From Hydractinia symbiolongicarpus (lineage: Eukaryota > Cnidaria > Hydrozoa > Anthoathecata > Hydractiniidae), in the NCBI RefSeq assembly GCF_029227915.1, contig NC_079875.1, positions 558,001 through 622,000 on the forward strand: a stretch of DNA of 64,000 nucleotides. The letters are read 5' to 3'. How positions within the stretch are numbered: position 1 is the stretch's first letter; every line of letters begins with the position of its first letter. This document shows positions 27,881 to 43,001 of the stretch, piece after piece. The notes under the pieces are model-generated. The model did no database searches, was not told the DNA's origin, and saw only the letters and a list, made by a program, of their open reading frames with translations. A program made the translations under genes and the position numbers.

Positions 27881-30722
27881 TACCCGTGGTGTAAACTCAT
27901 TTCCCGAACGATTTTTTAAATTATTATTTCACCACTAAAGCCCATGAGACTTGTAGTTTTTAAAAATGTTTTCATTTTTGATGAGACACTGAATAAAAGA
28001 AGTTTAATTGCCGGCAAACGAAAACCCGCGACTTCCCGTGAATCCCAGACTCGGCCCGTACAGTCAAAAGTATACAAAGAAAGTACCCAGGGAGTAAACT
28101 CATTTCCGAAACAAGTTTTTAAATTATCTTTTCACCACTAAAACGCATAAGACTTGTAGTTTTCAAAAATGTTTTCATTTTTGATGAGACACTGAATAAA
28201 AGAAGTTTAATCGCCGGCAAACGAAAACCTGCGATTTCCCGTAAATCCCGTACTCGGCCCGTATAGTCAAAAGTATACAAAGAAAGTACCCAGGGAGTAA
28301 ACTCATTTCCCAAACGATTTTTTAAATTATTATTTCACCACTAAAGCCCATGAGACTTGTAGTTTTTAAAAATGTTTTCATTTTTGATGTGACGCTGAAT
28401 AAAAGAAGTTTAATCGCCGGCAAACGAAAACCCGCAATTTCCCGTAAATCCCGGTCTCGGCCCGTATAGTCAAAAGTATACAAGGAAAGTACTCAGTGAG
28501 TAAACTCATTTCCCGAACGATTTTTTAAATTATTTTTTCACCACTAAAACGCATGAGACTTGTAGTTTTCAAAAATGTTTTCGTTTTTGATGAGACGCTG
28601 AATAAAAGAAGTTTAATCGCCGGCAAACGAAAACCTGCGAATTCCCGTAAATCCCGGACTCGGCCCGTATAGTCAAAAGTATACAAAGAGAGTACCCAGG
28701 GTGTAAACTCATTTCCCGAACGATTTTTGAAATTATTTTTTCACCACTAAAACGCATGAGACTTGTAGTTTTCAAAAATGTTTTCATTTTTGATGAGACG
28801 CTGAATAAAAGAAGTTTAATCGCCGGCAAACGAAAACCTGCGACTTCCCGTAAATCCCGGACTCGGCCCGTATAGTCAAAAGTATACAAAGAAAGTACCC
28901 AGGGAGTAAACTCATTTCCCAAACGATTTTTTAAATTATTTCTTCACCACCAAAACGCATGAGACTTGTAATTTTCAGAAATGTTTTCATTTTTGATGAG
29001 CCGCTTAATGAAAGTGGTTTAATCGCCGGCAAACGAAAACCCGCGATGTCCCGTAAATCCCGGGCTTGGCCCGAATAGTCGAATGTATACAAAGAAAGTA
29101 CCCTGTGAGTAAACTCATTTCCAAAACGATTTTTTAGATTATCTTTTCACCACTAAAACGCTTGAGACTTGTAGTTTTCAAAAATGTTTTCATTTTTGAT
29201 GAGACGTTGAATAAAAGAAGTTTAATCGCCGGCAAACGAAAACCTGCGATTTCCCGTAAATCCCGGACTCGGCCCGTATAATCAAAAGTATACAAAGAAA
29301 GTACCCGTGGTGTAAACTCATTTCCCGAACGATTTTTTAAATTATTATTTCACCACTAAAGCCCATGAGACTTGTAGTTTTTAAAAATGTTTTCATTTTT
29401 GATGAGACGCTGAATAAAAGAAGTTTAATTGCCGGCAAACGAAAACCCGCGACTTCCCGTGAATCCCAGACTCGGCCCGTACAGTCAAAAGTATACAAAG
29501 AAAGTACCCAGGGAGTAAACTCATTTCCGAAACAAGTTTTTAAATTATCTTTTCACCACTAAAACGCATAAGACTTGTAGTTTTCAAAAATGTTTTCATT
29601 TTTGATGAGACACTGAATAAAAGAAGTTTAATCGCCGGCAAACGAAAACCTGCGATTTCCCGTAAATCCCGTACTCGGCCCGTATAGTCAAAAGTATACA
29701 AAGAAAGTACCCAGGGAGTAAACTCATTTCCCAAACGATTTTTTAAATTATTATTTCACCACTAAAGCCCATGAGACTTGTAGTTTTTAAAAATGTTTTC
29801 ATTTTTGATGTGACGCTGAATAAAAGAAGTTTAATCGCCGGCAAACGAAAACCCGCAATTTCCCGTAAATCCCGGTCTCGGCCCGTATAGTCAAAAGTAT
29901 ACAAGGAAAGTACTCAGTGAGTAAACTCATTTCCCGAACGATTTTTTAAATTATTTTTTCACCACTAAAACGCATGAGACTTGTAGTTTTCAAAAATGTT
30001 TTCGTTTTTGATGAGACGCTGAATAAAAGAAGTTTAATCGCCGGCAAACGAAAACCTGCGAATTCCCGTAAATCCCGGACTCGGCCCGTATAGTCAAAAG
30101 TATACAAAGAGAGTACCCAGGGTGTAAACTCATTTCCCGAACGATTTTTGAAATTATTTTTTCACCACTAAAACGCATGAGACTTGTAGTTTTCAAAAAT
30201 GTTTTCATTTTTGATGAGACGCTGAATAAAAGAAGTTTAATCGCCGGCAAACGAAAACCTGCGACTTCCCGTAAATCCCGGACTCGGCCCGTATAGTCAA
30301 AAGTATACAAAGAAAGTACCCAGGGAGTAAACTCATTTCCCAAACGATTTTTTAAATTATTTTTTCACCACCAAAACGCATGAGACTTGTAATTTTCAGA
30401 AATGTTTTCATTTTTGATGAGCCGCTTAATGAAAGTGGTTTAATCGCCGGCAAACGAAAACCCGCGATGTCCCGTAAATCCCGGGCTTGGCCCGAATAGT
30501 CGAATGTATACAAAGAAAGTACCCTGTGAGTAAACTCATTTCCAAAACGATTTTTTAGATTATCTTTTCACCACTAAAACGCTTGAGACTTGTAGTTTTC
30601 AAAAATGTTTTCATTTTTGATGAGACGCTAAATAAAAGAAGTTTAATCGCCGGCAAACGAAAACCCGCCATTTCCCGAAAATCCCGGACTCTGCCCGTAT
30701 AGTCAAAAATATACAAAGAAAG
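27881..30722 (-). repeat. 1,421-bp heptamer, two tandem copies
   Basis: TACCCGTGGTGTAAAC occurs at 27,881, 29,302 and 30,723, exactly 1,421 bp (7 x 203) apart. Private variants such as GATGAGCCGCTTAATG and GGTCTCGGCCCG are shared by both units. The near-identity suggests a recent duplication. Confidence 0.85.
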
Positions 30723-31990
30723 TACCCGTGGTGTAAACTCATTTCCCGAACGATTTTTTAAATTATTTTTTTACCACTAAAACGCATGAGACTTGTAATT
30801 TTCAAAAATGTTTTCATTTTTGATGAGACGTTGAATAAAAGAAGTTTAATCGCCGGCAAACGAAAACCTGCGATTTCCCGTAAATCCCGGACTCGGCCCG
30901 TATAGTCAAAAATATACAAAGAAAGTACCCGTGGTGTAAACTCATTTCCCGAACGATTTTTTAAATTATTATTTCACCACTAAAGCCCATGAGACTTGTA
31001 GTTTTTAAAAATGTTTTCATTTTTGATGAGACGCTGAATAAAAGAAGTTTAATTGCCGGCAAACGAAAACCCGCAACTTCCCGTGAATCCCAGACTCGGC
31101 CCGTACAGTCAAAAGTATACAAAGAAAGTACCCAGGGAGTAAACTCATTTCCGAAACAAGTTTTTAAATTATCTTTTCACCACTAAAACGCATGAGACTT
31201 GCAGTTTTCAAAAATGTTTTCATTTTTGATGAGACGCTTAATAAAAGATGTTTAATCGCCGGCAAACGAAAACCCGCCATTTCCCGAAAATCCCGGACTC
31301 GGCCCGTATAGTCAAAAGTATACAAAGAAAGTACCCAGGGTGTAAACTCATTTCCCGAACGATTTTTTAAATTATTATTTCACCACTAAAGCCCATGAGA
31401 CTTGTAGTATTTAAAAATATTTTCATTTTTGATGCGACGCTGAATAAAAGAAGTTTAATGGCCGGCAAACGAAAACCCGCGACTTCCCGTAAATCCCGGA
31501 CTCGGCCCGTATAGTCAAAAGTATACAAAGAAAGTAGCCAGGGAGTAAACTCATTTCCCGAACGATTTTTTAAATTATTTTTTTACCACTAAAACGCATG
31601 AGACTTGTAATTTTCAAAAATGTTTTCATTTTTGATGAGACGTTGAATAAAAGAAGTTTAATCGCTGGCAAACGAAAACCTGCGATTTCCCGTAAATCCC
31701 GGACTCGGCCCGTATAGTCAAAAGTATACAAAGAAAGTACCCAGGGTGTAAACTCATTTCCCGAACGATTTTTTAAATTATTATTTCACCACTAAAGCCC
31801 ATGAGACTTGTAGTATTTAAAAATATTTTCATTTTTGATGCGACGCTGAATAAAAGAAGTTTAATGGCCGGCAAACGAAAACCCGCGACTTCCCGTAAAT
31901 CCCGGACTCGGCCCGTATAGTCAAAAGTATACAAAGAAAGTAGCCAGGGAGTAAACTCATTTCCCGAACGATTTTTTAAATTATTTTTTT

Positions 31991-33775
31991 ACCACTAAAA
32001 CGCATGAGACTTGTAATTTTCAAAAATGTTTTCATTTTTGATGAGACGCTGAATAAAAGAAGTTTAATTGCCGGCAAACGAAAACCCGCAACTTCCCGTG
32101 AATCCCAGACTCGGCCCGTATAGTCAAAAGTATACAAAGAAAGTACCCGTGGTGTAAACTCATTTCCCGAACGATTTTTTAAATTATTATTTCACCACTA
32201 AAGCCCATGAGACTTGTAGTTTTTAAAAATGTTTTCATTTTTGATGAGACGCTGAATAAAAGAAGTTTAATTGCCGGCAAACGAAAACCCGCAACTTCCC
32301 GTGAATCCCAGACTCGGCCCGTACAGTCAAAAGTATACAAAGAAAGTACCCAGGGAGTAAACTCATTTCCGAAACAAGTTTTTAAATTATCTTTTCACCA
32401 CTAAAACGCATGAGACTTGCAGTTTTCAAAAATGTTTTCATTTTTGATGAGACGCTTAATAAAAGATGTTTAATCGCCGGCAAACGAAAACCCGCCATTT
32501 CCCGAAAATCCCGGACTCGGCCCGTATAGTCAAAAGTATACAAAGAAAGTACCCGTGGTGTAAACTCATTTCCCGAACGATTTTTTAAATTATTATTTCA
32601 CCACTAAAGCCCATGAGACTTGTAGTTTTTAAAAATGTTTTCATTTTTGATGAGACGCTGAATAAAAGAAGTTTAATTGCCGGCAAACGAAAACCCGCAA
32701 CTTCCCGTGAATCCCAGACTCGGCCCGTACAGTCAAAAGTATACAAAGAAAGTACCCAGGGTGTAAACTCATTTCCCGAACGATTTTTTAAATTATTATT
32801 TCACCACTAAAGCCCATGAGACTTGTAGTATTTAAAAATATTTTCATTTTTGATGCGACGCTGAATAAAAGAAGTTTAATGGCCGGCAAACGAAAACCCG
32901 CGACTTCCCGTAAATCCCGGACTCGGCCCGTATAGTCAAAAGTATACAAAGAAAGTAGCCAGGGAGTAAACTCATTTCCCGAACGATTTTTTAAATTATT
33001 TTTTTACCACTAAAACGCATGAGACTTGTAATTTTCAAAAATGTTTTCATTTTTGATGAGACGCTGAATAAAAGAAGTTTAATTGCCGGCAAACGAAAAC
33101 CCGCAACTTCCCGTGAATCCCAGACTCGGCCCGTATAGTCAAAAGTATACAAAGAAAGTACCCGTGGTGTAAACTCATTTCCCGAACGATTTTTTAAATT
33201 ATTATTTCACCACTAAAGCCCATGAGACTTGTAGTTTTTAAAAATGTTTTCATTTTTGATGAGACGCTGAATAAAAGAAGTTTAATTGCCGGCAAACGAA
33301 AACCCGCAACTTCCCGTGAATCCCAGACTCGGCCCGTACAGTCAAAAGTATACAAAGAAAGTACCCAGGGAGTAAACTCATTTCCGAAACAAGTTTTTAA
33401 ATTATCTTTTCACCACTAAAACGCATGAGACTTGCAGTTTTCAAAAATGTTTTCATTTTTGATGAGACGCTTAATAAAAGATGTTTAATCGCCGGCAAAC
33501 GAAAACCCGCCATTTCCCGAAAATCCCGGACTCGGCCCGTATAGTCAAAAGTATACAAAGAAAGTACCCGTGGTGTAAACTCATTTCCCGAACGATTTTT
33601 TAAATTATTATTTCACCACTAAAGCCCATGAGACTTGTAGTTTTTAAAAATGTTTTCATTTTTGATGAGACGCTGAATAAAAGAAGTTTAATTGCCGGCA
33701 AACGAAAACCCGCAACTTCCCGTGAATCCCAGACTCGGCCCGTACAGTCAAAAGTATACAAAGAAAGTACCCAGG
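31991..33775 (-). repeat. 1,015-bp pentamer, repeated
   Basis: The ACCACTAAAACGC monomer start at 31,991 recurs at 33,006, and following monomers keep the offset of 1,015 bp (5 x 203) until about 33,775, where the second copy diverges. Shared markers are CCGCAACTTCCCGTGAATCC and GTACAGTC. Confidence 0.8.
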
Positions 33776-36700
33776 GAGTAAACTCATTTCCGAAACAAGT
33801 TTTTAAATTATCTTTTCACCACTAAAACGCATGAGACTTGCAGTTTTCAAAAATGTTTTCATTTTTGATGAGACGCTTAATAAAAGAAGTTTAATCGCCG
33901 GCAAACGAAAACCTGCGATTTCCCGTAAATCCCGGACTCGGCCCGTATAGTCAAAAGTATACAAAGAAAGTACCCATGGTGTAAACTCATTTCCCGAACG
34001 ATTTTTTAAATTATTATTTCACCACTAAAGCCCATGAGACTTGTAGTTTTTAAAAATGTTTTCATTTTTGATGAGACGCTGAATAAAAGAAGTTTAATCG
34101 CCGGCAAACGAAAACCCGCCATTTCCCGTAAACCCCGGACTCGGCCCGCATAGTCAAAAGTAAACAAAGAAAGTACCCAGGAAGTAAACTCATTTCCCGA
34201 ACGATTTTTTAAATTATTTTTTCACCACTAAAACGCATGAGACTTGTAGTTTTCAAAAATGTTTTCATTTTTGATGAGACGCTGAATAAAAGAAGTTTAA
34301 TCGCCAGCAAACGAAAACCTGCGATTTCCCGTAAATCCCGGACTCGGCCCGTATAGTCAAAAGTATACAAAGAAAGTACCCAGGGTGTAAACCTATTTCC
34401 CGAACGATTTTTTAAATTATTATTTCACCACTAAAGCCCATGAGACTTGTAGTTTTTAAAAATGTTTTCTATTTTGATGAGACGCTGAATAAAAGAAGTT
34501 TAAACGCCGGCAAACGAAAACCCGCGACTTCCCGTAAATCCCGGACTCGGCCCGTATAGTCAAAAGTATACAAAGAAAGTACCCAGTGAGTAAACTAATT
34601 TCCCGAACGATTTTTGAAATATTTTTTCAGCACTAAAACGCATGAGACTTGTAGTTTTCAAAAATGTTTTCATTTTTGATGAGACGCTGAATAAAAGAAG
34701 TTTAATCGCCGGCAAACGAAAACCTGCGATTTTCCGTAAATCCCGGACTCGGCCCGTATAGTAAAGAAAGTACCCGGGATGTAAACTCATTTCCCGAACG
34801 ATTTTTTAAATTATTATTTCACCACTAAAACCCATGAGACTTATAGTTTTTAAAAATGTTTTCATTTTTGATGAGACGCTGAATAAAAGAGGTTTAATCG
34901 CCGGCAAACGAAAACCCGCCATTTCCTGTAAACCCCGGTCTCGGCCCGTATAGTCAAAAGTATACAAAGAAATTATCCAGGGAGTGAACTCATTTTCCGA
35001 ACGATTTTTTAAATTATTTTTTCACCACTACAACGCATGAGACTTGTAGTTTTTAAAAATGTTTTCATTTTTGATGAGACGCTGAATAAAAAAAGTTTAA
35101 TCGCCGGCAAACGAAAACCCGCCATTTCCCGTAAACCCCGGACTCGACCCGTATAGTCAAAAGTATACAAAGAAATTACCCAGGGAGTGAACTCATTTTC
35201 CGAACGATTTTTTAAATTATTTTTTCACCACTAAAACGCATAAGACTTGTAGTTTTCAAAAATGTTTTCATTTTTGATGAGACGCTGAATAAAAGAAGTT
35301 TAATCGCCGGCAAAGCAAAAACCTGCGATTTCCCGTAAATCCCGGACTCGGCCCGTATAGTAAAGAAAGTACCCGGGATATAAACTCATTTCCCGAACGA
35401 TTTTTTAAATTATTTTTTCACCACTAAAGCGCATGAGACTTGTAGTTTTCCAAAATGTTTTCATTTTTGATGAGACGCTGAATAAAAGAAGTTTAATCGC
35501 CGGCAAACGAAAACGCGCCATTTCCCGTAAACCCCGGACTCGACCTGTATAGTCAAAAGTATACAAAGAAAGTACCCAGGGAGTAAACTCATTTCCCGAA
35601 CGATTTTTTATATTTTTTTTTTACCACTAAACGCATGAGACTTGTAGTTTTCAAAAATATTTTCATATTTGATGGGACGCTGAATAAAAGAAGTTTAATC
35701 GCCGGAAAACGAAAATCCGCGATTTCCCGTAAATCCCAAACTCGGCCCGTATAGTCAAAAGTATACAAAGAAAGTACCCAGTGAGTAAACTCATTTCCCA
35801 AACAATTTTTTAAATTATTTTTTCACCACTAAAACGCATCAGACTTGTAGTTTTCCAAAATGTTTTCATTTTTGATGAGACGCTTAATGAAAGAGGTTTA
35901 ATCGCCGGCAAACGAAAACCCGCCATTTCCCGTAAACCCCGGACTCGGCCCGTATAGTCAAAAGTATACAAAGAAATTACCCAGGGAGTAAACTCATTTT
36001 CCGAACGATTTTTTAAATTATTTTTTCACCACTAAAACGCATGAGACTTGTAGTTTTCAAAAATGTTTTCATTTTTGATGAGACGGTTAATGAAAGAAGT
36101 TTAATCCCCGGCAAACGAAACCCCCCGATTTCCCGTAAATCCCGGCCTAGGCCCGTATAGTCGAATGTATACAAAGAAAGTACCCTGTGAGTAAACTCAT
36201 TTCCCGAACGATTTTTTAAATTATTTTTTCACCACTAAAACGCATGAGACTTGTAGTTTTCAAAAATGTTTTCATTTTTGATGAGACGCTGAATAAAAGA
36301 AGTTTAATCGCCGGCAAACGAAAACCTGTGATTTCCCGTAAATCCCGGACTCGGCCCGTATAGTAAAGAAAGTACCCGGGATGTAAACTCATTTCCCGAA
36401 CGATTTTTTAAATTATTTTTTCACCACTAAAACGCATGAGACTTGTAGTTTTCAAAAATGTTTTCATTTTTGATGAGACGCTGAATAAAAGAAGTTTAAT
36501 CGCCGGCAAACGAAAACCCGCCATTTCCCGTAAACCCCGGACTCGACCCGTATAGTCAAAAGTATACAAAGAAAGTACCCAGGGAGTAAACTCATTTCCC
36601 GAACGATTTTTTATATTTTTTTTTACCACTAAACGCATGAGACTTGTAGTTTTCCAAAATAATTTCATATTTGATGGGACGCTGAATAAAAGAAGTTTAA

Positions 36701-37126
36701 TCGCCGGAAAACGAAAATCTGCGATTTCCCGTAAATCCCAAACTCGGCCCGTATAGTCAAAAGTATACAAAGAAAGTACCCAGGGAGTAAACTCATTTCC
36801 CAAACGATTTTTTAAATTATTTTTTCACCACTAAAACGCATGAGACTTGTAGTTTTCCAAAATGTTTTCATTTTTGATGAGACGCTTAATGAAAGAGGTT
36901 TAATCGCCGGCAAACGCAATCCCGCGTTTTCCCGTAAATCCGGGGCTTGGCCCGTATAGTCGAATGTATACAAAGAAAGTACCCAGGGAGTAAACTCATT
37001 TCCCGAACGATTTTTTAAATTTTTTTTTCACCACTAAAACGCATGAAACTTGTAGTTTTCAAAAATATTTTCATTTTTGATGAGACGCTTAATGAAAGAA
37101 GTTTAATCGCCGGCAAACGAAAACCC

Positions 37127-40100
37127 GCGATTTCCCGTAAATCCCGGGCTTGGCCCGTATAGTCGAATGTATACAAAGAAAGTACCCTGTGAGTAAACTC
37201 ATTTCCCGAACGATTTTATAAATTATTTTTTCACCACTAAAACGCATGAGACTTGTAGTTTTCAAAAATGTTTTCATTTTTGATGAGACGCTGAATAAAA
37301 GAAGTTTAATCGCCGCCAAACGAAAACCCGCCATTTCCCGTAAACCCCGGACTCGACCCGTATAGTCAAAAGTATACAAAGAAAGTACCCAGGGAGTAAA
37401 CTCATTTCCCGAACGATTTTTTATATTTTTTTTTTACCACTAAACGCATGAGACTTGTAGTTTTCCAAAATAATTTCATATTTGATGGGACGCTGAATAA
37501 AAGAAGTTTAATCGCCGGAAAACGAAAATCTGCGATTTCCCGTAAATCCCAAACTCGGCGCGTATAGTCAAAAGTATACAAAGAAAGTACCCAGGGAGTA
37601 AACTCATTTCCCAAACGATTTTTTAAATTATTTTTTCACCACTAAAACGCATGAGACTTGTAGTTTTCAGAAATTTTTTCATTTTTGATGAGACGCCTAA
37701 TGAAAGAGGTTTAATCGCCGGCAAACGAAATCCCGCGTTTTCCCGTAAATCCGGGGCTTGGCCCGTATAGTCGAATGTATACAAAGAAAGTACCCTGTCA
37801 GTAAACTCATTTCCAGAACGATTTTTTAAATTATTTTTTCACCACTAAAACGCATAAGACTTGTAGTTTTTAAAAATGTTTTCATTTTTGATGAAACGCT
37901 GAATAAAAGAAGTTTAATCGCCGGCAAACGAAAACCCCCGATTTCCCGTAAAAAATGGCTTGGCACGTATAGTGAAAAGTATACAAAGAAAGTACCCAGG
38001 GAGTAAACTCATTTCCCGAACGATTTTTTAAATTATTTTTTCACCACTAAAACGCATAAGACTTGTAGTTTTTAAAAATGTTTTCATTTTTGATGAAACG
38101 CTGAATAAAAGAAGTTTAATCGCCGGCAAACCAAAACCCGCGATTTCCCGTAAAAAATGGCTTGGCACGTATAGTCAAAAGTATTCAAAGAAAGTACCCA
38201 GGGAGTAAACTCATTTCCCGAACGATTTTTTAAATTATTTTTTCACCACTAAAACGCATGAGACTTGTAGTTTTCAAAAATGTTTTCATTTTTGATGAGA
38301 CGCTGAATAAAAGCAGTTTAATCGCCGGCAAACGAGAACCTGCGATTTCCCGTAAATCCCGACTCGGCCCGTATAGTCAAAAGTATACAAAGAAAGTACC
38401 CAGGGAGTAAACTCATTTCCCGAACTATTTTTTAAATTACTTTTTCACCACTAAAACGCATGAGACTTGTAGTTTTTAAAAATGTTTTCATTTTTGATGA
38501 GACGCTGAATAAAAGAAGTTTAATCGCCGGCAAACAAAAACCTGCGATTTCCCGTAAATCCTGGACTCGGCCCGTATAATCAAAAGTATACAAATAAAGT
38601 ACCCAAGGAGTAAACTCATTTCCCGAACGATTTTTTAAATTATTTTTTCACCACTAAAACGCATGAGACTTGTAGTTTTCAAAAATGTTTTCATTTTTGA
38701 TGAGACGCTGAATAAAAGCAGTTTAATCGCCGGCAAACGAGAACCTGCGATTTCCCGTAAATCCCGACTCGGCCCGTATAGTCAAAAGTATACAAAGAAA
38801 GTACCCAAGGAGTAAACTCATTTCCCGAACGATTTTTTAAATTATTTTTTCACCACTAAAACGCATGAGACTTGTAGTTTTCAAAAATGTTTTCATTTTT
38901 GATGAGACGCTGAATAAAAGCAGTTTAATCGCCGACAAACGAGAACCTGCGATTTCCCGTAAATCCCGACTCGGCCGGTATAGTCAAAAGTATACAAAGA
39001 AAGTACCCAGGGAGTAAACTCATTTCCCGAACTATTTTTTAAATTACTTTTTCACCACTAAAACGCATGAGACTTGTAGTTTTTAAAAATGTTTTCATTT
39101 TTGATGAGACGCTGAATAAAAGAAGTTTAATCGCCGGCAAACAAAAACCTGCGATTTCCCGTAAATCCTGGACTCGGCCCGTATAGTCAAAAGTATACAA
39201 ATAAAGAACCCAAGGAGTAAACTCATTTCCCAAACGATTTTTTAAATTATTATTTCACCACTAAAGCCCATGAGACTTGTAGTTTTTAAAAATGTTTACA
39301 TTTTTGATGAGACGCTGAATAAAAGATGTTTAATCGCCGACAAACGAAAACCCGCGATTTCCCGAAAATCCCGGACTCGGCCCGTATAGTTAAAAGTATA
39401 CAAGGAAAGTACCCAGTGAATAAACTAATTTCCCGAACGATTTTTTAAATTATTTTTTCACCACTAAAACGTTTAAGACTTGTAGTTTTCAAAAATGTTT
39501 TCATTTTTGATGAGACGCTGAATAAAAGAAGTTTAATCGCCGGCAAACTAAAACCTGCGATTTCCCGTAAATCCCGTACTCGGCCCGTATAGTCAAAAGT
39601 ATACAAAGAAAGTACCCAGGGAGTAAACTCATTTCCCAAACGATTTTTTAAATTATTATTTCACCACTAAAGCCCATGAGACTTGTAGTTTTTAAAAATG
39701 TTTTCATTTTTGATGAGACGCTGAATAAAAGAAGTTTAATCGCCGGCAAACGAAAACCCGCAATTTCCCGTAAATCCCGGTCTCGGCCCGTATAGTCAAA
39801 AGTATACAAGGAAAGTACCCAGTTAGTAAACTCATTTCCCTAACGATTTTTAAATTATTTTTTCACCACTAAAACGCATGAGACTTGTAGTTTTCAAAAA
39901 TGTTTTCGTTTTTGATGAGACGCTGAATAAAAGAAGTTTAATCGCCGGCAAACGAAAACCTGCGATTTCCCGTAAATCCCGGACTCGGCCCGTATAGTCA
40001 AAAGTATACAAAGAGAGTACCCAGGGTGTAAACTCATTTCCTGAACGATTTTTTAAATTATTTTTTCACCGCTGAAACGAATGAGACTTGTAGTTTTCAA

Positions 40101-43001
40101 AAATGTTTTCATTTTTGATGAGACGCTGAATAAAAGAAGTTTAATCGCCGGCAAACGAAAACCTGCGATTTCCCGTAAATCCCGGACTCGGCCCGTATAG
40201 TCAAAAGTATACAAAGAAAGTACCCAGGGAGTAAACTCATTTCCCAAACGATTTTTTAAATTTTTTTTTCACCAATAAAACGCATAAGACTTGTAGTTTT
40301 CAAAAATGTTTTCATTTTTGATGAGACGCTGAATAAAAGAAGTTTAATCGCCGGCAAACTAAAACCTGCGATTTCCCGTAAATCCCGTACTCGGCCCGTA
40401 TAGTCAAAAGTATACAAAGAAAGTACCCAGGGAGTAAACTCATTTCCCAAACGATTTTTTAAATTATTATTTCACCACTAAAGCCCATGAGACTTGTAGT
40501 TTTTAAAAATGTTTTCATTTTTGATGAGACGCTGAATAAAACAAGTTTAATCGCCGGCAAACGAAAACCCGCAATTTCCCGTAAATCCCGGTCTCGGCCC
40601 GTATAGTCAAAAGTATACAAGGAAAGTACCCAGTGAGTAAACTCATTTCCCTAACGATTTTTAAATTATTTTTTCACCACTAAAACGCATGAGACTTGTA
40701 GTTTTCAAAAATGTTTTCGTTTTTGATGAGACGCTGAATAAAAGAAGTTTAATCGCCGGCAAACGAAAACCTGCGATTTCCCGTAAATCCCGGACTCGGC
40801 CCGTATAGTCAAAAGTATACAAAGAGAGTACCCAGGGTGTAAACTCATTTCCTGAACGATTTTTTAAATTATTTTTTCACCGCTGAAACGCATGAGACTT
40901 GTAGTTTTCAAAAATGTTTTCATTTTTGATGAGACGCTGAATAAAAGAAGTTTAATCGCCGGCAAACGAAAACCTGCGATTTCCCGTAAATCCCGGACTC
41001 GGCCCGTATAGTCAAAAGTATACAAAGAAAGTACCCAGGGAGTAAACTCATTTCCCAAACGATTTTTTAAATTTTTTTTTCACCACTAAAACGCATGAGA
41101 CTTGTAGTTTTCAAAAATGTTTTCATTTTTGATGAGACGCTTAATGAAAAAAGTTTAATCGCCGGCAAACGAAAACCCGCGATTTCCCGTAAATCCCGGG
41201 CTTGGCCCGTATAGTCGAATGTATACAAAGAAAGTACCCTGTGAGTAAACTCATTTCCCGAACGATTTTTTAAATTATTTTTTCACCACTAAAACGCATG
41301 AGACTTGTAGCTTTCAAAAACGTTTTCATTTTTGATGAGACGCTGAATAAAAGAAGTTTAATCGCCGGCAAACGAAAACCCGCCATTTCCCGTAAACCCC
41401 GGACTCGACCCGTATAGTCAAAAGTATACAAAGAAAGTACTCAGGGAGTAAACTCATTTCCCGAACGATTTTTCATATTTTTTTTTTACCACTAAACGCA
41501 TGAGACTTGTAGTTTTCAAAAATATTTTCATATTTGATGGGACGCTGAATAAAAGAAGTTTAATCGCCGGAAAACGAAAATCTGCGATTTCCCGTAAATC
41601 CCAAACTCGGCCCGTATTGTCAAAAGTATACAAAGAAAGTACCCAGGGAGTAAACTCATTTCCCAAACGATTTTTTAAATTATTTTTTCACCACTAAAAC
41701 GCATGAGACTTGTAGTTTTCCAAAATGTTTTCATTTTTGATGAGACGCCTAATGAAAGAGGTTTAATCGCCGGCAAACGAAATCCCGCGATTTCCCGTAA
41801 ATCCCGGGCTTGGCCCGTATAGTCGAATGTATACAAAGAAAGTACCCTGTGAGTAAACTCATTTCCAGAACGATTTTTTAAATTATTTTTTCACCACAAA
41901 AACGCATAAGACTTGTAGTTTTTAAAAATGTTTTCATTTTTGATGAGACGCTTAATGAAAGAGGTTTAATCGCCGGCAAACGAAATCCCGCGTTTTCCCG
42001 TAAATCCGGGGCTTGGCCCGTATAGTCGAATGTATACAGAGAAAGTACCCAGGGTGTAAACTCATTTCCCGAACGATTTTTTAAATTTTTTTTTCACCAC
42101 TAAAACGCATGAGACTTGTAGTTTTCAAAAATGTTTTCATTTTTGATGAGACGCTTAATGAAAGAGGATTATTCGCCGGAAAACGAAAACCCGCGATTTC
42201 CCGTAAATCCCGGGCTTGGCCCGTATAGTCGAATGTATACAAAGAAAGTACCCTGTGAGTAAACTCATTTCCAGAAGGATTTTTTAAATTATTTTTTCAC
42301 CACTAAAACGCATAAGACTTGTAGTTTTTAAAAATGTTTTCATTTTTGATGAAACGCTGAATAAAAGAAGTTTAATCGCCGGCAAACGAAAACCCGCGAT
42401 TTCCCGTAAAAAATGGCTTGGCACGTATAGTCAAAAGTATACAAAGAAAGTACCCAGGGAGTAAACTCATTTCCCGAACGATTTTTTAAATTATTTTTTC
42501 ACCACTAAAACGCATAAGACTTGTAGTTTTTAAAAATGTTTTCATTTTTGATGAAACGCTGAATAAAAGAAGTTTAATCGCCGGCAAACCAAAACCCGCG
42601 ATTTCCCGTAAAAAATGGCTTGGCACGTATAGTCAAAAGTATACAAAGAAAGTACCCAGGGAGTAAACTCATTTCCCGAACGATTTTTTAAATTATTTTT
42701 TCACCACTAAAACGCATGAGACTTGTAGTTTTCAAAAATGTTTTCATTTTTGATGAGACGCTGAATAAAAGCAGTTTAATCGCCGGCAAACGAGAACCTG
42801 CGATTTCCCGTAAATCCCGACTCGGCCCGTATAGTCAAAAGTATACAAAGAAAGTACCCAGGGAGTAAACTCATTTCCCGAACTATTTTTTAAATTACTT
42901 TTTCACCACTAAAACGCATGAGACTTGTAGTTTTTAAAAATGTTTTCATTTTTGATGAGACGCTGAATAAAAGAAGTTTAATCGCCGGCAAACGAAAACC
43001 T
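37127..43001 (-). repeat. 5.88-kb tandem duplication, copy 1
   Basis: About 29 monomers that repeat directly next door. Offsets to copy 2 are 5,875 bp at 37,127-38,400, 5,675 bp at 39,039-41,700 and 5,879 bp from 41,942. The middle offset shows that one monomer was lost and another gained between the copies after duplication. This is the largest repeat unit in the window. Confidence 0.85.
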